Source: JAICLK01 sp036489905 (lineage in GTDB: Bacteria; Patescibacteriota; Saccharimonadia; Saccharimonadales; UBA4665). From it: a stretch of DNA of 7,953 bases. Below the pieces are notes generated by a model. It did not search any database and was not told where the DNA came from. It was given only the letters and a program-made list of their open reading frames with translations. Position 1 is the stretch's first letter; every line of letters starts with the position of its first letter. Positions 1-5,727 of the stretch are shown here, piece by piece. Position numbers and translations under genes: made by a program. The DNA lies in NCBI GenBank assembly GCA_036489905.1, contig DASXEX010000009.1:1-7953 (forward strand), read 5' to 3'.

Positions 1-1
1 A

Positions 2-127
2 CGAATTGTCACTCAAAATGGACAATTTTGGCAACGAAAGCGAGATCGTGAACAGGCTCTTAAGTCACATAGGTTCCACCCGGAATGGAACTACTCAATC
101 TACCCGCAGAGTGCTGGGGTTATTTAG
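2..127 (+). pseudogene. 3' end of a probable transposase (ISAzo13-like?), partial
   Basis: An open frame enters from the left edge and encodes 41 residues before TAG at 125-127. The peptide is basic (QRKRDREQALKSHRF) and ends with FHPEWNYSIYPQ. An HxEWNYTI-type tail close to the C-terminus is, as I recall it, typical of ISAzo13/Rhodopirellula-type DDE transposases; no catalytic residue lies inside the window to confirm this. The gene converges on the aldo/keto reductase, whose stop codon lies 10 bases further on, and that reductase has lost its C-terminus. An insertion-sequence end cutting the reductase would explain both facts. Whether the upstream part is intact cannot be seen. The same bases give longer open frames in other phases, but these are shadows. 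Confidence 0.45.
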
Positions 128-137
128 GGGGAGCTCC

Positions 138-818
138 TTAGGTTTTGGCGATCGACTGAATTGTGGCATTTTGCAAAACTTCCTGACGCTTGATCGGCTG
201 ATAAGCAACGAGTGCAATACCATGCCGCTTGCAAAAATTCTGAAAAGACTGATTAACTTCAATTTTATGGAGCACATTATAATTCATCTGATTCGCGGTA
301 ATCGGATGCTTGGCGATCGACTGAGTCCGTTTCATGTCTTCGATAGTAAAATTGCTGACACCGAACGCCCGCACCATACCTTCATCAATAAGCTCGTCAA
401 TTTGCGGAATCGCCTCCTGCCAGGGCGTGTCTTGCCAGGGCGCGTGAATATAGAGCAAATCGAGATAATCGGTACCGAGTTTCTTAAGCATTTTTCCAAC
501 AGTCGGTCGCACTTGACCTTTGGCGACACTCGTTTTCCAAAGCATATTGGTGACATATAGGTCTTCTCGCGGAAAGCCAGCTATCGCACGTCCAACGACT
601 TGGTTTGTGTAAGTAGCACCATACAATTCAGCGCAGTGAATGTGATTTTGACCTTTACTAATTGAGTAAGATATAGCTTCGATTTCCGAGGTTTCGTTGT
701 CGTGCACAGCCTCTACGTTTCCATATTTATCATCTACTACATTCGGATTGCGACGGCTGGCGACATTCCATGTGCCAATGCCGATTGGATGAATAGGCTT
801 GCCGGATTTCGTTTGCAT
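138..818 (-). pseudogene. Aldo/keto reductase, C-terminally truncated
   Basis: The 226 codons match the first four fifths of an NADPH-dependent aldo/keto reductase TIM barrel, a family usually of 270-280 residues. Family marks are GIGTWN near the N-terminus, AELYG with the catalytic Tyr66, Lys95 (LWKTS), His125 (LLYIHAP), GVSNF (153-157) and NQMNYN. The frame stops at IAKT, where the family continues with YGKTPAQ and a helix bearing the cofactor-binding IPKS motif, so the cofactor site is incomplete. The tetrad Asp, expected five residues before Tyr66, is His61. A plus-strand transposase tail ends 10 bases away, suggesting an insertion cut the gene. The start has an A/T-rich -10-like box just upstream. 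The product is probably non-functional or diverged; family membership is secure, substrate unknown. Confidence 0.8.
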
Positions 819-831
819 AAATTTTATTTTA
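819..831 (-). promoter_or_regulatory. Possible near-leaderless promoter of the aldo/keto reductase
   Basis: On the minus strand TAAAAT (831-826) is followed by seven bases and then the ATG at 818, one base longer than the spacing seen for five other genes here. Its first three bases are also the TAA stop of the orphan ymdB tail. No good -35 box is visible. Confidence 0.35.
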
Positions 832-952
832 ACAGATTGCTGCCGAAAATTTTCTGATGAGCTTCACTCTTTTGGCTAGACCCGCCTTATCGTCCGATTC
901 GATGAGAAGCGTGTTGAATTGCATGCGGCCGGTGGTTTCTAGTTCGTTGCGG
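829..952 (-). pseudogene. Orphan second copy of the ymdB 3' end
   Basis: The minus strand encodes a 40-residue tail from 951 to the TAA at 829-831. It reads RNELETTGRMQFNTLLIES then DDKAGLAKRVKLIRKF, clearly homologous to the C-terminus of the complete YmdB about 800 bases away (RNELQTTGRMQFSALLIES, then ELTGLAANIKLVQRVFEV). There is no start codon or N-terminal part. The first 38 bases (915-952) match 1735-1772 at 35 of 38 positions. Homology ends abruptly at 952, nine bases after the HEPN gene's stop codon. The two tails differ too much for a recent tandem duplication, so the likelier history is that a cassette with its own ymdB end displaced this one. Confidence 0.85.
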
Positions 953-961
953 CTGGGTTTG

Positions 962-1339
962 TTAATCGTTGCTAACGATAAGCTTTTCCAGCGCAGCCGC
1001 AAATTCGTCTTTAACGGTTGCGTATACTTTCTCTGCGACCGCTTCGATATACGTGTGCGTGGTGAGATTGCGCGACTGCAAAAATCCGAACCAATCCTCG
1101 GGATTGTCGATGAAACCGTGGCGTGCGGCTTCGCGGATTACCGCTTTCGGACTCGCGATCATGCTGCCGTCGTCCTCGACGAGCGTCTTCAGATATTTCC
1201 ACGACAGCTCGAAACAAAATTCGAACGCTTGAATCACGGCGGCACGCTGAAATTCGTTTTCCGGTTGCTTGAGCGCGCGATCGAGAAAACCTTTCGCCTT
1301 TTTGAGCTGCCCCTTTTGCGCTTCCAGCTTGTCGTTCAT
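962..1339 (-). CDS. HEPN-domain toxin (HepT-like / HI0074 family)
   Basis: The product is a 125-residue all-helical protein of the HI0074 'nucleotidyltransferase substrate-binding' group of HEPN proteins. The motif RNLTTHTY at 90-97 fits RX4HXY, the catalytic signature of HEPN ribonucleases such as HepT. In studied MntA/HepT pairs the Tyr of this motif is the residue AMPylated by the partner. FELSWKYLK (43-51) and WFGFLQSR (83-90) are also typical of the family. ATG at 1339 is preferred over the frame's upstream ATG at 1450, because it overlaps the MNT stop as ATGA (1336-1339), the arrangement expected for a translationally coupled pair. No Shine-Dalgarno site is evident. An RNase toxin role is inferred from the family; HI0074 members are less well studied than HepT itself. 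Confidence 0.85.
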   Translation of the reverse strand: MNDKLEAQKGQLKKAKGFLDRALKQPENEFQRAAVIQAFEFCFELSWKYLKTLVEDDGSMIASPKAVIREAARHGFIDNPEDWFGFLQSRNLTTHTYIEAVAEKVYATVKDEFAAALEKLIVSND

Positions 1340-1638
1340 GCCAACTGCACCATTTCCTTTCCGGCCAGTTCGCGCAGCTCCGGTGATACCGAACTCAGGT
1401 CCACAATGTCGATTACATACGGAATATCGGAATCGTCCAACGCTTCCCACAGCTCGGTCTTCATTTTTTGCGGCAACGGCTGCGAGCCGACAAATCCAAG
1501 GTCAACATCGCTAAACCGCTGCGCCGTCCCGCGCGCCCGCGAGCCAAAAATAACCGGCCGCCACGTGCGCACATCGACATGCGCCCGCACAATCGTCAGC
1601 AATTCGTTCAAATATTTCTGCTCCAACTGTACTGCCAT
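1336..1638 (-). CDS. MNT-type nucleotidyltransferase antitoxin (MntA-like / HI0073 family)
   Basis: This 100-residue minimal nucleotidyltransferase is the expected partner of the HEPN protein encoded next to it. The motif GSRARGTAQRFSDVD at 32-46 is a complete GSX10DXD signature with metal-binding Asp44 and Asp46; Asp77 or Asp80 in YVIDIVD may be the third acidic residue. In characterised MntA/HepT systems this enzyme silences the HEPN RNase by transferring AMP to a Tyr. The gene begins 19 bases after the ymdB stop and overlaps its partner by four bases. An extended -10 box places the transcript start on its ATG, so it can be expressed apart from ymdB. The pair lies between two copies of the ymdB 3' end, which suggests horizontal arrival. 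Confidence 0.87.
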   Translation of the reverse strand: MAVQLEQKYLNELLTIVRAHVDVRTWRPVIFGSRARGTAQRFSDVDLGFVGSQPLPQKMKTELWEALDDSDIPYVIDIVDLSSVSPELRELAGKEMVQLA

Positions 1639-1653
1639 ACTGAAATTATACCA
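1639..1653 (-). promoter_or_regulatory. Extended -10 promoter giving a leaderless MNT-HEPN transcript
   Basis: The minus strand reads TGG TATAAT TTCAGT ATG: a perfect TATAAT (1650-1645) with a TGn extension and exactly six bases before the start codon. If the last T is -7, +1 is the A of the ATG. The box overlaps the region just after the ymdB stop. No good -35 box was found at 17 bases, which an extended -10 can tolerate. Confidence 0.6.
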
Positions 1654-1657
1654 TTAT

Positions 1658-2458
1658 TTAAACCTCAAAAACCCTCTGGACAAGCTTGATATTTGCGGCG
1701 AGACCAGTGAGCTCGGACTCAATAAGCAAAGCGCTGAATTGCATGCGACCGGTGGTCTGTAGTTCGTTGCGGGTTTTGAGGTTGTCGCGCCAGCGGGGGA
1801 TGACGCTGGCGAAGGTGACGCCGAGGCTGGAATCGAGCGAGCCGCACATACCGACATCCGTAATGTGCGCGGTGCCGTTTGGCAAGACTTCCGCGTCGGC
1901 CGTTGGCACGTGCCAATGGTCGCCGATTACGGCCGTGACGCGGCCGTCGAGGTAATGGCCGATGACGACTTTTTCGCTGCTGAAATCGCCGTGGAAATTG
2001 ACGATGGTCGCCACGCACTTCGTGGATTTTTCTTCTTCCAAAATCCGGTCGATGACGTGCAGCGGGTTGTCGACCGGTTTGTCCGCATCTTTGCCGACGA
2101 TGTGGCCCAGCAAACTGATGACCAGCACGTTGCCTTTTGTGGTCTCGATAAATTTGTAGCCGAGCCCGGGCGTACCTGCCGGATAATTCGCCGGCCGAAT
2201 GATCGGCTCGTCCGGATCGTCCATCATCGGAATAATCTCGTCGCGGTACAAACTCCAATTCCCACCCGTGCAAAAATCCACGCCCGCCGCTTGCAGCCGG
2301 TTAAAATCTTCCGGCGAAATCCCGCGGCCGTCAGTCACATTCTCGCCCTGCGCAATCACCAAATCAATCTGTTTCTCGCGGCGCAAATCCGGCAAAACTT
2401 TTTCAACCACCCGAATCCCCGGCTCGCCCATCACATCACCAACATACAAAATCCGCAT
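1658..2458 (-). CDS. ymdB: YmdB-family metallophosphoesterase (TIGR00282)
   Basis: A full-length 266-residue dinuclear-metal phosphoesterase of the YmdB family, which in Bacillus hydrolyses 2',3'-cyclic nucleotides and influences biofilm and sporulation decisions; the gene typically follows rny, as here with a HAD gene between. Metal ligands align without gaps: Asp8 (YVGDVMGEPG), Glu39-Asn40 (GENV), Asn67 (GGN), His156 (NFHGD), His181 and His183 (GDHWHVPTAD). The residue after Asn67, normally His in GNH (His68, thought to be catalytic), is Trp68 here. GMCG and GRMQF mark the C-terminal part. The final 38 codons have a diverged duplicate at 829-952. The gene starts 14 bases after the HAD stop and has its own -10 box. 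Family is certain; activity is uncertain because of His68Trp. Confidence 0.93.
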   Translation of the reverse strand: MRILYVGDVMGEPGIRVVEKVLPDLRREKQIDLVIAQGENVTDGRGISPEDFNRLQAAGVDFCTGGNWSLYRDEIIPMMDDPDEPIIRPANYPAGTPGLGYKFIETTKGNVLVISLLGHIVGKDADKPVDNPLHVIDRILEEEKSTKCVATIVNFHGDFSSEKVVIGHYLDGRVTAVIGDHWHVPTADAEVLPNGTAHITDVGMCGSLDSSLGVTFASVIPRWRDNLKTRNELQTTGRMQFSALLIESELTGLAANIKLVQRVFEV

Positions 2459-2470
2459 GTTTTTATTGTA
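2459..2470 (-). promoter_or_regulatory. -10 box for a leaderless ymdB transcript
   Basis: TACAAT (2470-2465) lies in the 14-base gap after the HAD gene, followed by AAAAAC and the ATG. The six-base spacing puts +1 on the A of the start codon. No convincing -35 was seen, so read-through from rny-HAD may also supply ymdB. Confidence 0.5.
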
Positions 2471-2472
2471 GC

Positions 2473-3084
2473 TTAGAGCTCGAGATTATTCTCTGTTTTT
2501 AGCAAACGCCGCACATCACGCACGATCTGTTCGGGCGATTTGGCCAAAATTGTGTGCATGCCGAGCTGGCGAGCGGGGAGCAAGCAGCTATCTTTGTCGT
2601 CGATGAAAAGCACTTCGGGTGCCAGCAGACGCAACTTGGCAAGCGCGCGTTCGTAGATTGCCACATCCGGCTTGGCTAGGCCTTCTTCGCACGAAAGCAG
2701 TACGGGATCAAAGCCATCGTAGTCGCCGCGACGTTTATGCTCGTCGGCAATTATAGCGATTGCATCCGAGATAATACCAGTGCGTATATCGGCTCTGCGC
2801 AGAGCTGTCTCCATATTGCGGACGGGCTCGGACCGCACAAATACCGGGGCGGCATACTCAACAAACATTGCCGCAGTTGCCTGGATTGGCCCTGGGTTTC
2901 GTCGGTTCATTTCAGCAAAAAAATCATCGGCAGATATAGCATTACGAAAAAAATCGCCGACCTGCCCAAGCTTCACGCTTGCCGCATCGATGCCGTAAAT
3001 GTCGGCAAAGATTTGCGTGAATCCATCACCTTTGCCGCCCTCAGTCAGTACACCGCCATTATCAAACAGAACTGCTTTGATCAT
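2473..3084 (-). CDS. HAD-superfamily hydrolase (subfamily IA)
   Basis: A 203-residue haloacid-dehalogenase-like hydrolase. Motif I is LFDNGGVLT, with nucleophile Asp8; the usual second Asp (+2) is Gly10, a variant seen in 'GGVL' HAD proteins. Motif II is GIISDA with Ser106, motif III is LAKPD with Lys138, and motif IV is FIDDKDS with Asp162-Asp163. Residues 15-85 would be the helical cap. The +2 Asp normally acts as general acid/base in phosphatases, so phosphatase activity is less certain, and the substrate cannot be told from sequence. The ATG lies two bases after the rny stop with no obvious Shine-Dalgarno site, pointing to translational coupling in an rny-HAD-ymdB operon. Confidence 0.88.
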   Translation of the reverse strand: MIKAVLFDNGGVLTEGGKGDGFTQIFADIYGIDAASVKLGQVGDFFRNAISADDFFAEMNRRNPGPIQATAAMFVEYAAPVFVRSEPVRNMETALRRADIRTGIISDAIAIIADEHKRRGDYDGFDPVLLSCEEGLAKPDVAIYERALAKLRLLAPEVLFIDDKDSCLLPARQLGMHTILAKSPEQIVRDVRRLLKTENNLEL

Positions 3085-3086
3085 GG

Positions 3087-4601
3087 CTACTTCGCGAATT
3101 CGATGGCGCGGGTTTCGCGGATGACATTCACTTTGATCGTGCCCGGATATTGCATGGTCGATTCGATTTTGGTGGCGATATCGCGGGCAAGTTTGATGGC
3201 CGAAAGGTCGTCGATGGCTTGCGGCTTGACGAACACGCGCACTTCGCGGCCGGCGGAAATGGCGTAGGATTTTTCAATGCCACTGAAGCTGTTAGCGACG
3301 TTTTCCAAATCCTTCATGCGCTCCACGAAATTCTCGGCGCTGATGTTGCGAGCACCCGGGCGCGAAGCTGAAATTGCATCAACAACGCGGATAATCAAAG
3401 CTTCGACCGAAGTCGCTTCCACGTCATCGTGGTGTTGCTCGGCCGCCAATGCAACCGCTTCCGGCGCGCCGTATTTGCGCAGCATCTCACCGGAAATGTG
3501 GTGGTGTTTGCCCTCGATTTTGTGCGTCAACGCTTTGCCAAGGTCATGCACGAGCGCCGCATATTTCGTCGTCTTCACGTCCCCGCCAACTTCCTCGGCG
3601 ATCATGCCGGCGATGTGCGCCATTTCGGTCGAGTGTTTGAGTACGTTTTGGCCATAGCTGGTGCGGAATCTCAGCTCACCGAGCAAATGCAAAATTTCTT
3701 TTGGAATGCCGATGATGCCGACTTCGCGCGCCGCATCTTCGCCAGCTCGCACGACGTCTTTCTCGACATTTTTCTGCGCTTTTTCGACAACTTCCTCGAT
3801 ACGGCCCGGATGCACGCGGCCATCTTTCAGTAAAAGCTCGAGCGCCTGCCGCGCCACTTCGCGCCGTACCGGATCAAAGCTCGACAGCACAATATAGCCC
3901 GGCGTGTCGTCCACCATAATGTCCACGCCCGTTGCGCGCTGCAGCGCCTGAATGTTGCGGCCTTCCTTGCCGATAATTCGGCCTTTCATTTCCTCATCTT
4001 CAAGCTTGACGCTCGTAACCGTGCGCTCGGCCGTGACTTCGCTGGCCATGCGCTCCATGGCGGTCGTGATAATCAGCGCAGCTTGTTCTTCGGCTTCGTC
4101 CTTCGCCTCGTTCTGCATTTTGGCAATCATGCCGGTCAAGTCGCCGCGAATATCGCGCTCGGTCATTTGCATTAGCTTCTCGGCAGCGTCACTTTGGCTG
4201 AGCTTGGCGACTTTTTCTAATTTTTCCTGCTGCTTTTTGCGGATGTCGCGGATTTCGTCTTTGAGTTTTTCAACGTCACCCTCGCTCGCCCGCAGACTTT
4301 CGGTGCGCTTATCAAGCTGGTCAAGCTTTTTGTCCAAACTTTCTTCGCGCTGCACCAGCCGGTTTTCCAAATCCTTCAGCTCGCGCCGGTGCTCACTTTC
4401 TTCTTTGCGCGCGACCTCGGCCAGTTTGGCCGCCTCGTCCCGCGCTTCATTCACGATTTTACTCGCCTCGCGCTTGGCTTTTTCCAGCTCCTTTTTGGCC
4501 TGGTCTTCGGCCGAGCCGACTTTTTGTTTCATGATAACCGTGTTGGCACCAAAGCCAACGCCAAGTCCCACCAAAGTTAGGACAATGGTAATTACTTCCA
4601 T
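3087..4601 (-). CDS. rny: Ribonuclease Y
   Basis: A 504-residue protein with the complete RNase Y layout: an N-terminal membrane anchor (about residues 2-20), a long charged coiled coil (about 28-170, rich in E/K/R with ARDEAAKLAEVARKEE), a KH RNA-binding domain (about 200-265, with GRIIGKEGRN at 207-216) and an HD metal-dependent phosphohydrolase domain with His352-Asp353 in LVHDLGKALTH and further histidines in GKHHHIS and AEQHHDD. RNase Y is the membrane-bound endonuclease that starts bulk mRNA decay in bacteria lacking RNase E. Length is typical. The ATG at 4601 follows AAAGGA with five bases between, the clearest Shine-Dalgarno site here. It heads an operon with the HAD and ymdB genes. 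Confidence 0.97.
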   Translation of the reverse strand: MEVITIVLTLVGLGVGFGANTVIMKQKVGSAEDQAKKELEKAKREASKIVNEARDEAAKLAEVARKEESEHRRELKDLENRLVQREESLDKKLDQLDKRTESLRASEGDVEKLKDEIRDIRKKQQEKLEKVAKLSQSDAAEKLMQMTERDIRGDLTGMIAKMQNEAKDEAEEQAALIITTAMERMASEVTAERTVTSVKLEDEEMKGRIIGKEGRNIQALQRATGVDIMVDDTPGYIVLSSFDPVRREVARQALELLLKDGRVHPGRIEEVVEKAQKNVEKDVVRAGEDAAREVGIIGIPKEILHLLGELRFRTSYGQNVLKHSTEMAHIAGMIAEEVGGDVKTTKYAALVHDLGKALTHKIEGKHHHISGEMLRKYGAPEAVALAAEQHHDDVEATSVEALIIRVVDAISASRPGARNISAENFVERMKDLENVANSFSGIEKSYAISAGREVRVFVKPQAIDDLSAIKLARDIATKIESTMQYPGTIKVNVIRETRAIEFAK

Positions 4602-4741
4602 GTTTTTCCTTTCTATCGGCAGACTGCGCGTTTGCAGGCAATCGCTATCACTTCACTAGCCTTGATCTTGCACAATCTGAAAATCGAATTGAATATTAGA
4701 AATTTGAGTGTTGGATAATCCCGAAAACTCGGCAAATCCTA
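4602..4741 (-). promoter_or_regulatory. rny 5' leader with Shine-Dalgarno site
   Basis: If transcription starts about 4741, seven bases past the -10 box, rny has a leader of about 140 nt, unlike the leaderless genes around it. It ends with AAAGGA (4612-4607) and a five-base spacer to the ATG. No open frame or known riboswitch was recognised. RNase Y-dependent feedback through this leader is conceivable but is inference. Confidence 0.5.
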
Positions 4742-4747
4742 GTAAGC

Positions 4748-4776
4748 AATATACGCCATCGCGGCGCAAATGACAA
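4748..4776 (-). promoter_or_regulatory. sigma70-type promoter of rny
   Basis: The minus strand has TTGTCA (4776-4771), a 17-base spacer and TATATT (4753-4748). This is close to the TTGACA-17-TATAAT consensus, one mismatch per box, and lies about 30-60 bases after the tsaB stop. It is the best -35/-10 pair in the window. Confidence 0.65.
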
Positions 4777-4795
4777 CGTTTTTCGCCATTTTGCG

Positions 4796-4808
4796 GGCGC
4801 GGCGCGCC
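4796..4808 (-). terminator. GC-rich hairpin at the tsaB 3' end (weak terminator candidate)
   Basis: GGCGC-GGC-GCGCC forms a five-base-pair, three-base-loop hairpin overlapping the last base of the tsaB stop codon. No T tract follows on the minus strand, so intrinsic termination is doubtful. Its place between tsaB and the rny promoter is suitable. Confidence 0.25.
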
Positions 4809-5200
4809 TACTTTTTCTGCTGGGTGATGTGCGCGTCGGCGCCGTATTCTGGCAGGGCAATTTCGTCGGCTTCGCCGTTTTTGAGCTCGGCGATGCCGGT
4901 TTGAATCCACGTATCGCCAACTGCGGCCTTGATTGGAATCTGCAAACCATACGCCAGCGCGTTACCGACCGTCAGGCCGATGCGCAGGCCCGTGAAACTG
5001 CCTGGGCCTATGAAACAGACGACGCCCTCCAAGTTGCTAAGGGTCTGACCCTCAGCAGAAAGTAGCTGCTCGATTTTTTTGTGGACGACGATCGAAAGTT
5101 CGCGGTGCGCTTGCCACGTGATGTATTCCAATTTTCTATCATTATCGAACAAGCCAAGTTCGGCTTCGGGTTTGTCGGTGCGGATGGTTAGGATCAGCAT
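4808..5200 (-). CDS. tsaB: TsaB, short form (tRNA t6A synthesis)
   Basis: The 130-residue product matches the N-terminal half of TsaB (YeaZ), the inactive ASKHA-fold partner that dimerises with TsaD in making N6-threonylcarbamoyladenosine at tRNA position 37. The hallmark GPGSFTGLRIGLT is at 65-77. The start LILTIRTDKPEAELGLF replaces the usual LxIDTS, which fits TsaB's non-catalytic role. E. coli-type TsaB has about 230 residues; here the second lobe is missing and the protein ends with PEYGADAHITQQKK, reminiscent of the PxY...KK tail of other short versions. The lack of stop or frameshift scars suggests a genuine short form. ATG follows the tsaE stop by one base, so the two are coupled. tsaD is not in the window. 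Confidence 0.87.
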   Translation of the reverse strand: MLILTIRTDKPEAELGLFDNDRKLEYITWQAHRELSIVVHKKIEQLLSAEGQTLSNLEGVVCFIGPGSFTGLRIGLTVGNALAYGLQIPIKAAVGDTWIQTGIAELKNGEADEIALPEYGADAHITQQKK

Positions 5201-5201
5201 T

Positions 5202-5660
5202 TTATGTTTCCGTCTGAATTAAATAAGCGAGTTCGGGCGGGTAAGTGAAATCGAGCTGGCGGCTGGTTTCACCGTTGAGCGCAAACTTTACGCTCAGCCG
5301 CTTTTCGGGCAGAACGTGCTGGACGATATCAGACCATTCGACGGCAACCACGGCTTTCGGATCATCCAAAATCTCAGCCAGTTCCGCGCTCATAATTCCC
5401 GGCTCGCTCAAGCGATAAAAATCAAAATGATACAAAGTCAACTCGCCGGCCTGATATTCGCGGCTGATGGTGAACGTCGGGCTGGCAACGTGATCGCGCG
5501 ATCCTAAGCCGCGCGCCAGCCCGCGAACGAACGCCGTTTTGCCGCCACCAAGATCGCTGACGAGTTCAATTACCTCGCCGCCCTTCAGCCTTTTGCCGAT
5601 TTTTTCGGCAAGCGCTTCGGTAGCTTCCAAACTTGCGGAATCCGTCTGCCACGTTTTCAT
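5202..5660 (-). CDS. tsaE: TsaE ATPase (tRNA t6A synthesis)
   Basis: A 152-residue P-loop ATPase that regenerates the TsaB-TsaD complex during t6A synthesis. The Walker A loop SDLGGGKTAFVRGLARGLG (from residue 35) has Lys41-Thr42, with Ser in place of the usual first Gly. SPTFTISREY (60-69), YHFDFYRL (77-84) and VAVEWSD (105-111) are family motifs. The ATG at 5660 is chosen over the upstream ATG at 5708 because MKTWQTDSASLEATEALAEK aligns with normal TsaE N-termini, and because the longer form would run over the divergent PRC-barrel promoter. It is co-transcribed with tsaB. Confidence 0.92.
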   Translation of the reverse strand: MKTWQTDSASLEATEALAEKIGKRLKGGEVIELVSDLGGGKTAFVRGLARGLGSRDHVASPTFTISREYQAGELTLYHFDFYRLSEPGIMSAELAEILDDPKAVVAVEWSDIVQHVLPEKRLSVKFALNGETSRQLDFTYPPELAYLIQTET

Positions 5661-5661
5661 C

Positions 5662-5674
5662 TCAAGTAATATTA
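5662..5674 (-). promoter_or_regulatory. Possible near-leaderless promoter of tsaE-tsaB
   Basis: TAATAT (5674-5669) would give +1 at about 5662, two bases before the tsaE ATG at 5660. It lies in the 67-base gap shared with the divergent PRC-barrel gene. The overlapping TATTAC (5671-5666) is an alternative. Confidence 0.4.
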
Positions 5675-5682
5675 ACGTGGAT

Positions 5683-5700
5683 GCTTGCGAGCGGGCAAGC
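5683..5700. repeat. Inverted repeat between tsaE and the PRC-barrel gene (operator candidate)
   Basis: GCTTGC (5683-5688), six bases, GCAAGC (5695-5700). It lies just upstream of the PRC-barrel -10 box and the tsaE -10 box, so a regulator bound here could affect both genes. The arms are only 6 bp, so chance is possible. Confidence 0.3.
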
Positions 5701-5715
5701 GAAAGCACTTTGCGC

Positions 5716-5727
5716 TATACTACGAAT
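5716..5727 (+). promoter_or_regulatory. -10 box for a leaderless PRC-barrel transcript
   Basis: TATACT (5716-5721), then ACGAAT, then the ATG at 5728: exactly six bases, so +1 falls on the first base of the gene. No good -35 at 17 bases. Confidence 0.55.

Noticed and set aside
73..91. GTTCCA/TGGAAC hairpin as a terminator
   Set aside because: It lies inside the coding part of the transposase tail, has no T tract on either strand, and has only six pairs.
6..560. 184-codon open frame on the plus strand
   Set aside because: It is antisense to the aldo/keto reductase, whose motifs are clear on the minus strand; the real plus-strand peptide at 2-127 is in another frame.
1340..1450. Longer HEPN reading from an ATG at 1450
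   Set aside because: It would overlap the MNT gene by over 100 bases; the ATG at 1339 makes the usual ATGA overlap and matches family length.
857..1762. 301-codon open frame on the plus strand
   Set aside because: It runs antisense through the HEPN, MNT and ymdB sequences, has no family resemblance, and is a shadow of those genes.
1865..2476. 203-codon plus-strand frame and a 184-codon minus-strand frame over ymdB
   Set aside because: Both overlap ymdB completely and lack motifs; ymdB is certain in its own frame.
3952..4659. 235-codon plus-strand frame rich in Ser/Leu/Arg
   Set aside because: It is the antisense of the RNase Y coiled coil; the composition is that of a shadow frame.
5661..5708. 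Longer TsaE reading from an ATG at 5708
   Set aside because: The extra residues are not TsaE-like and cover the divergent intergenic region.
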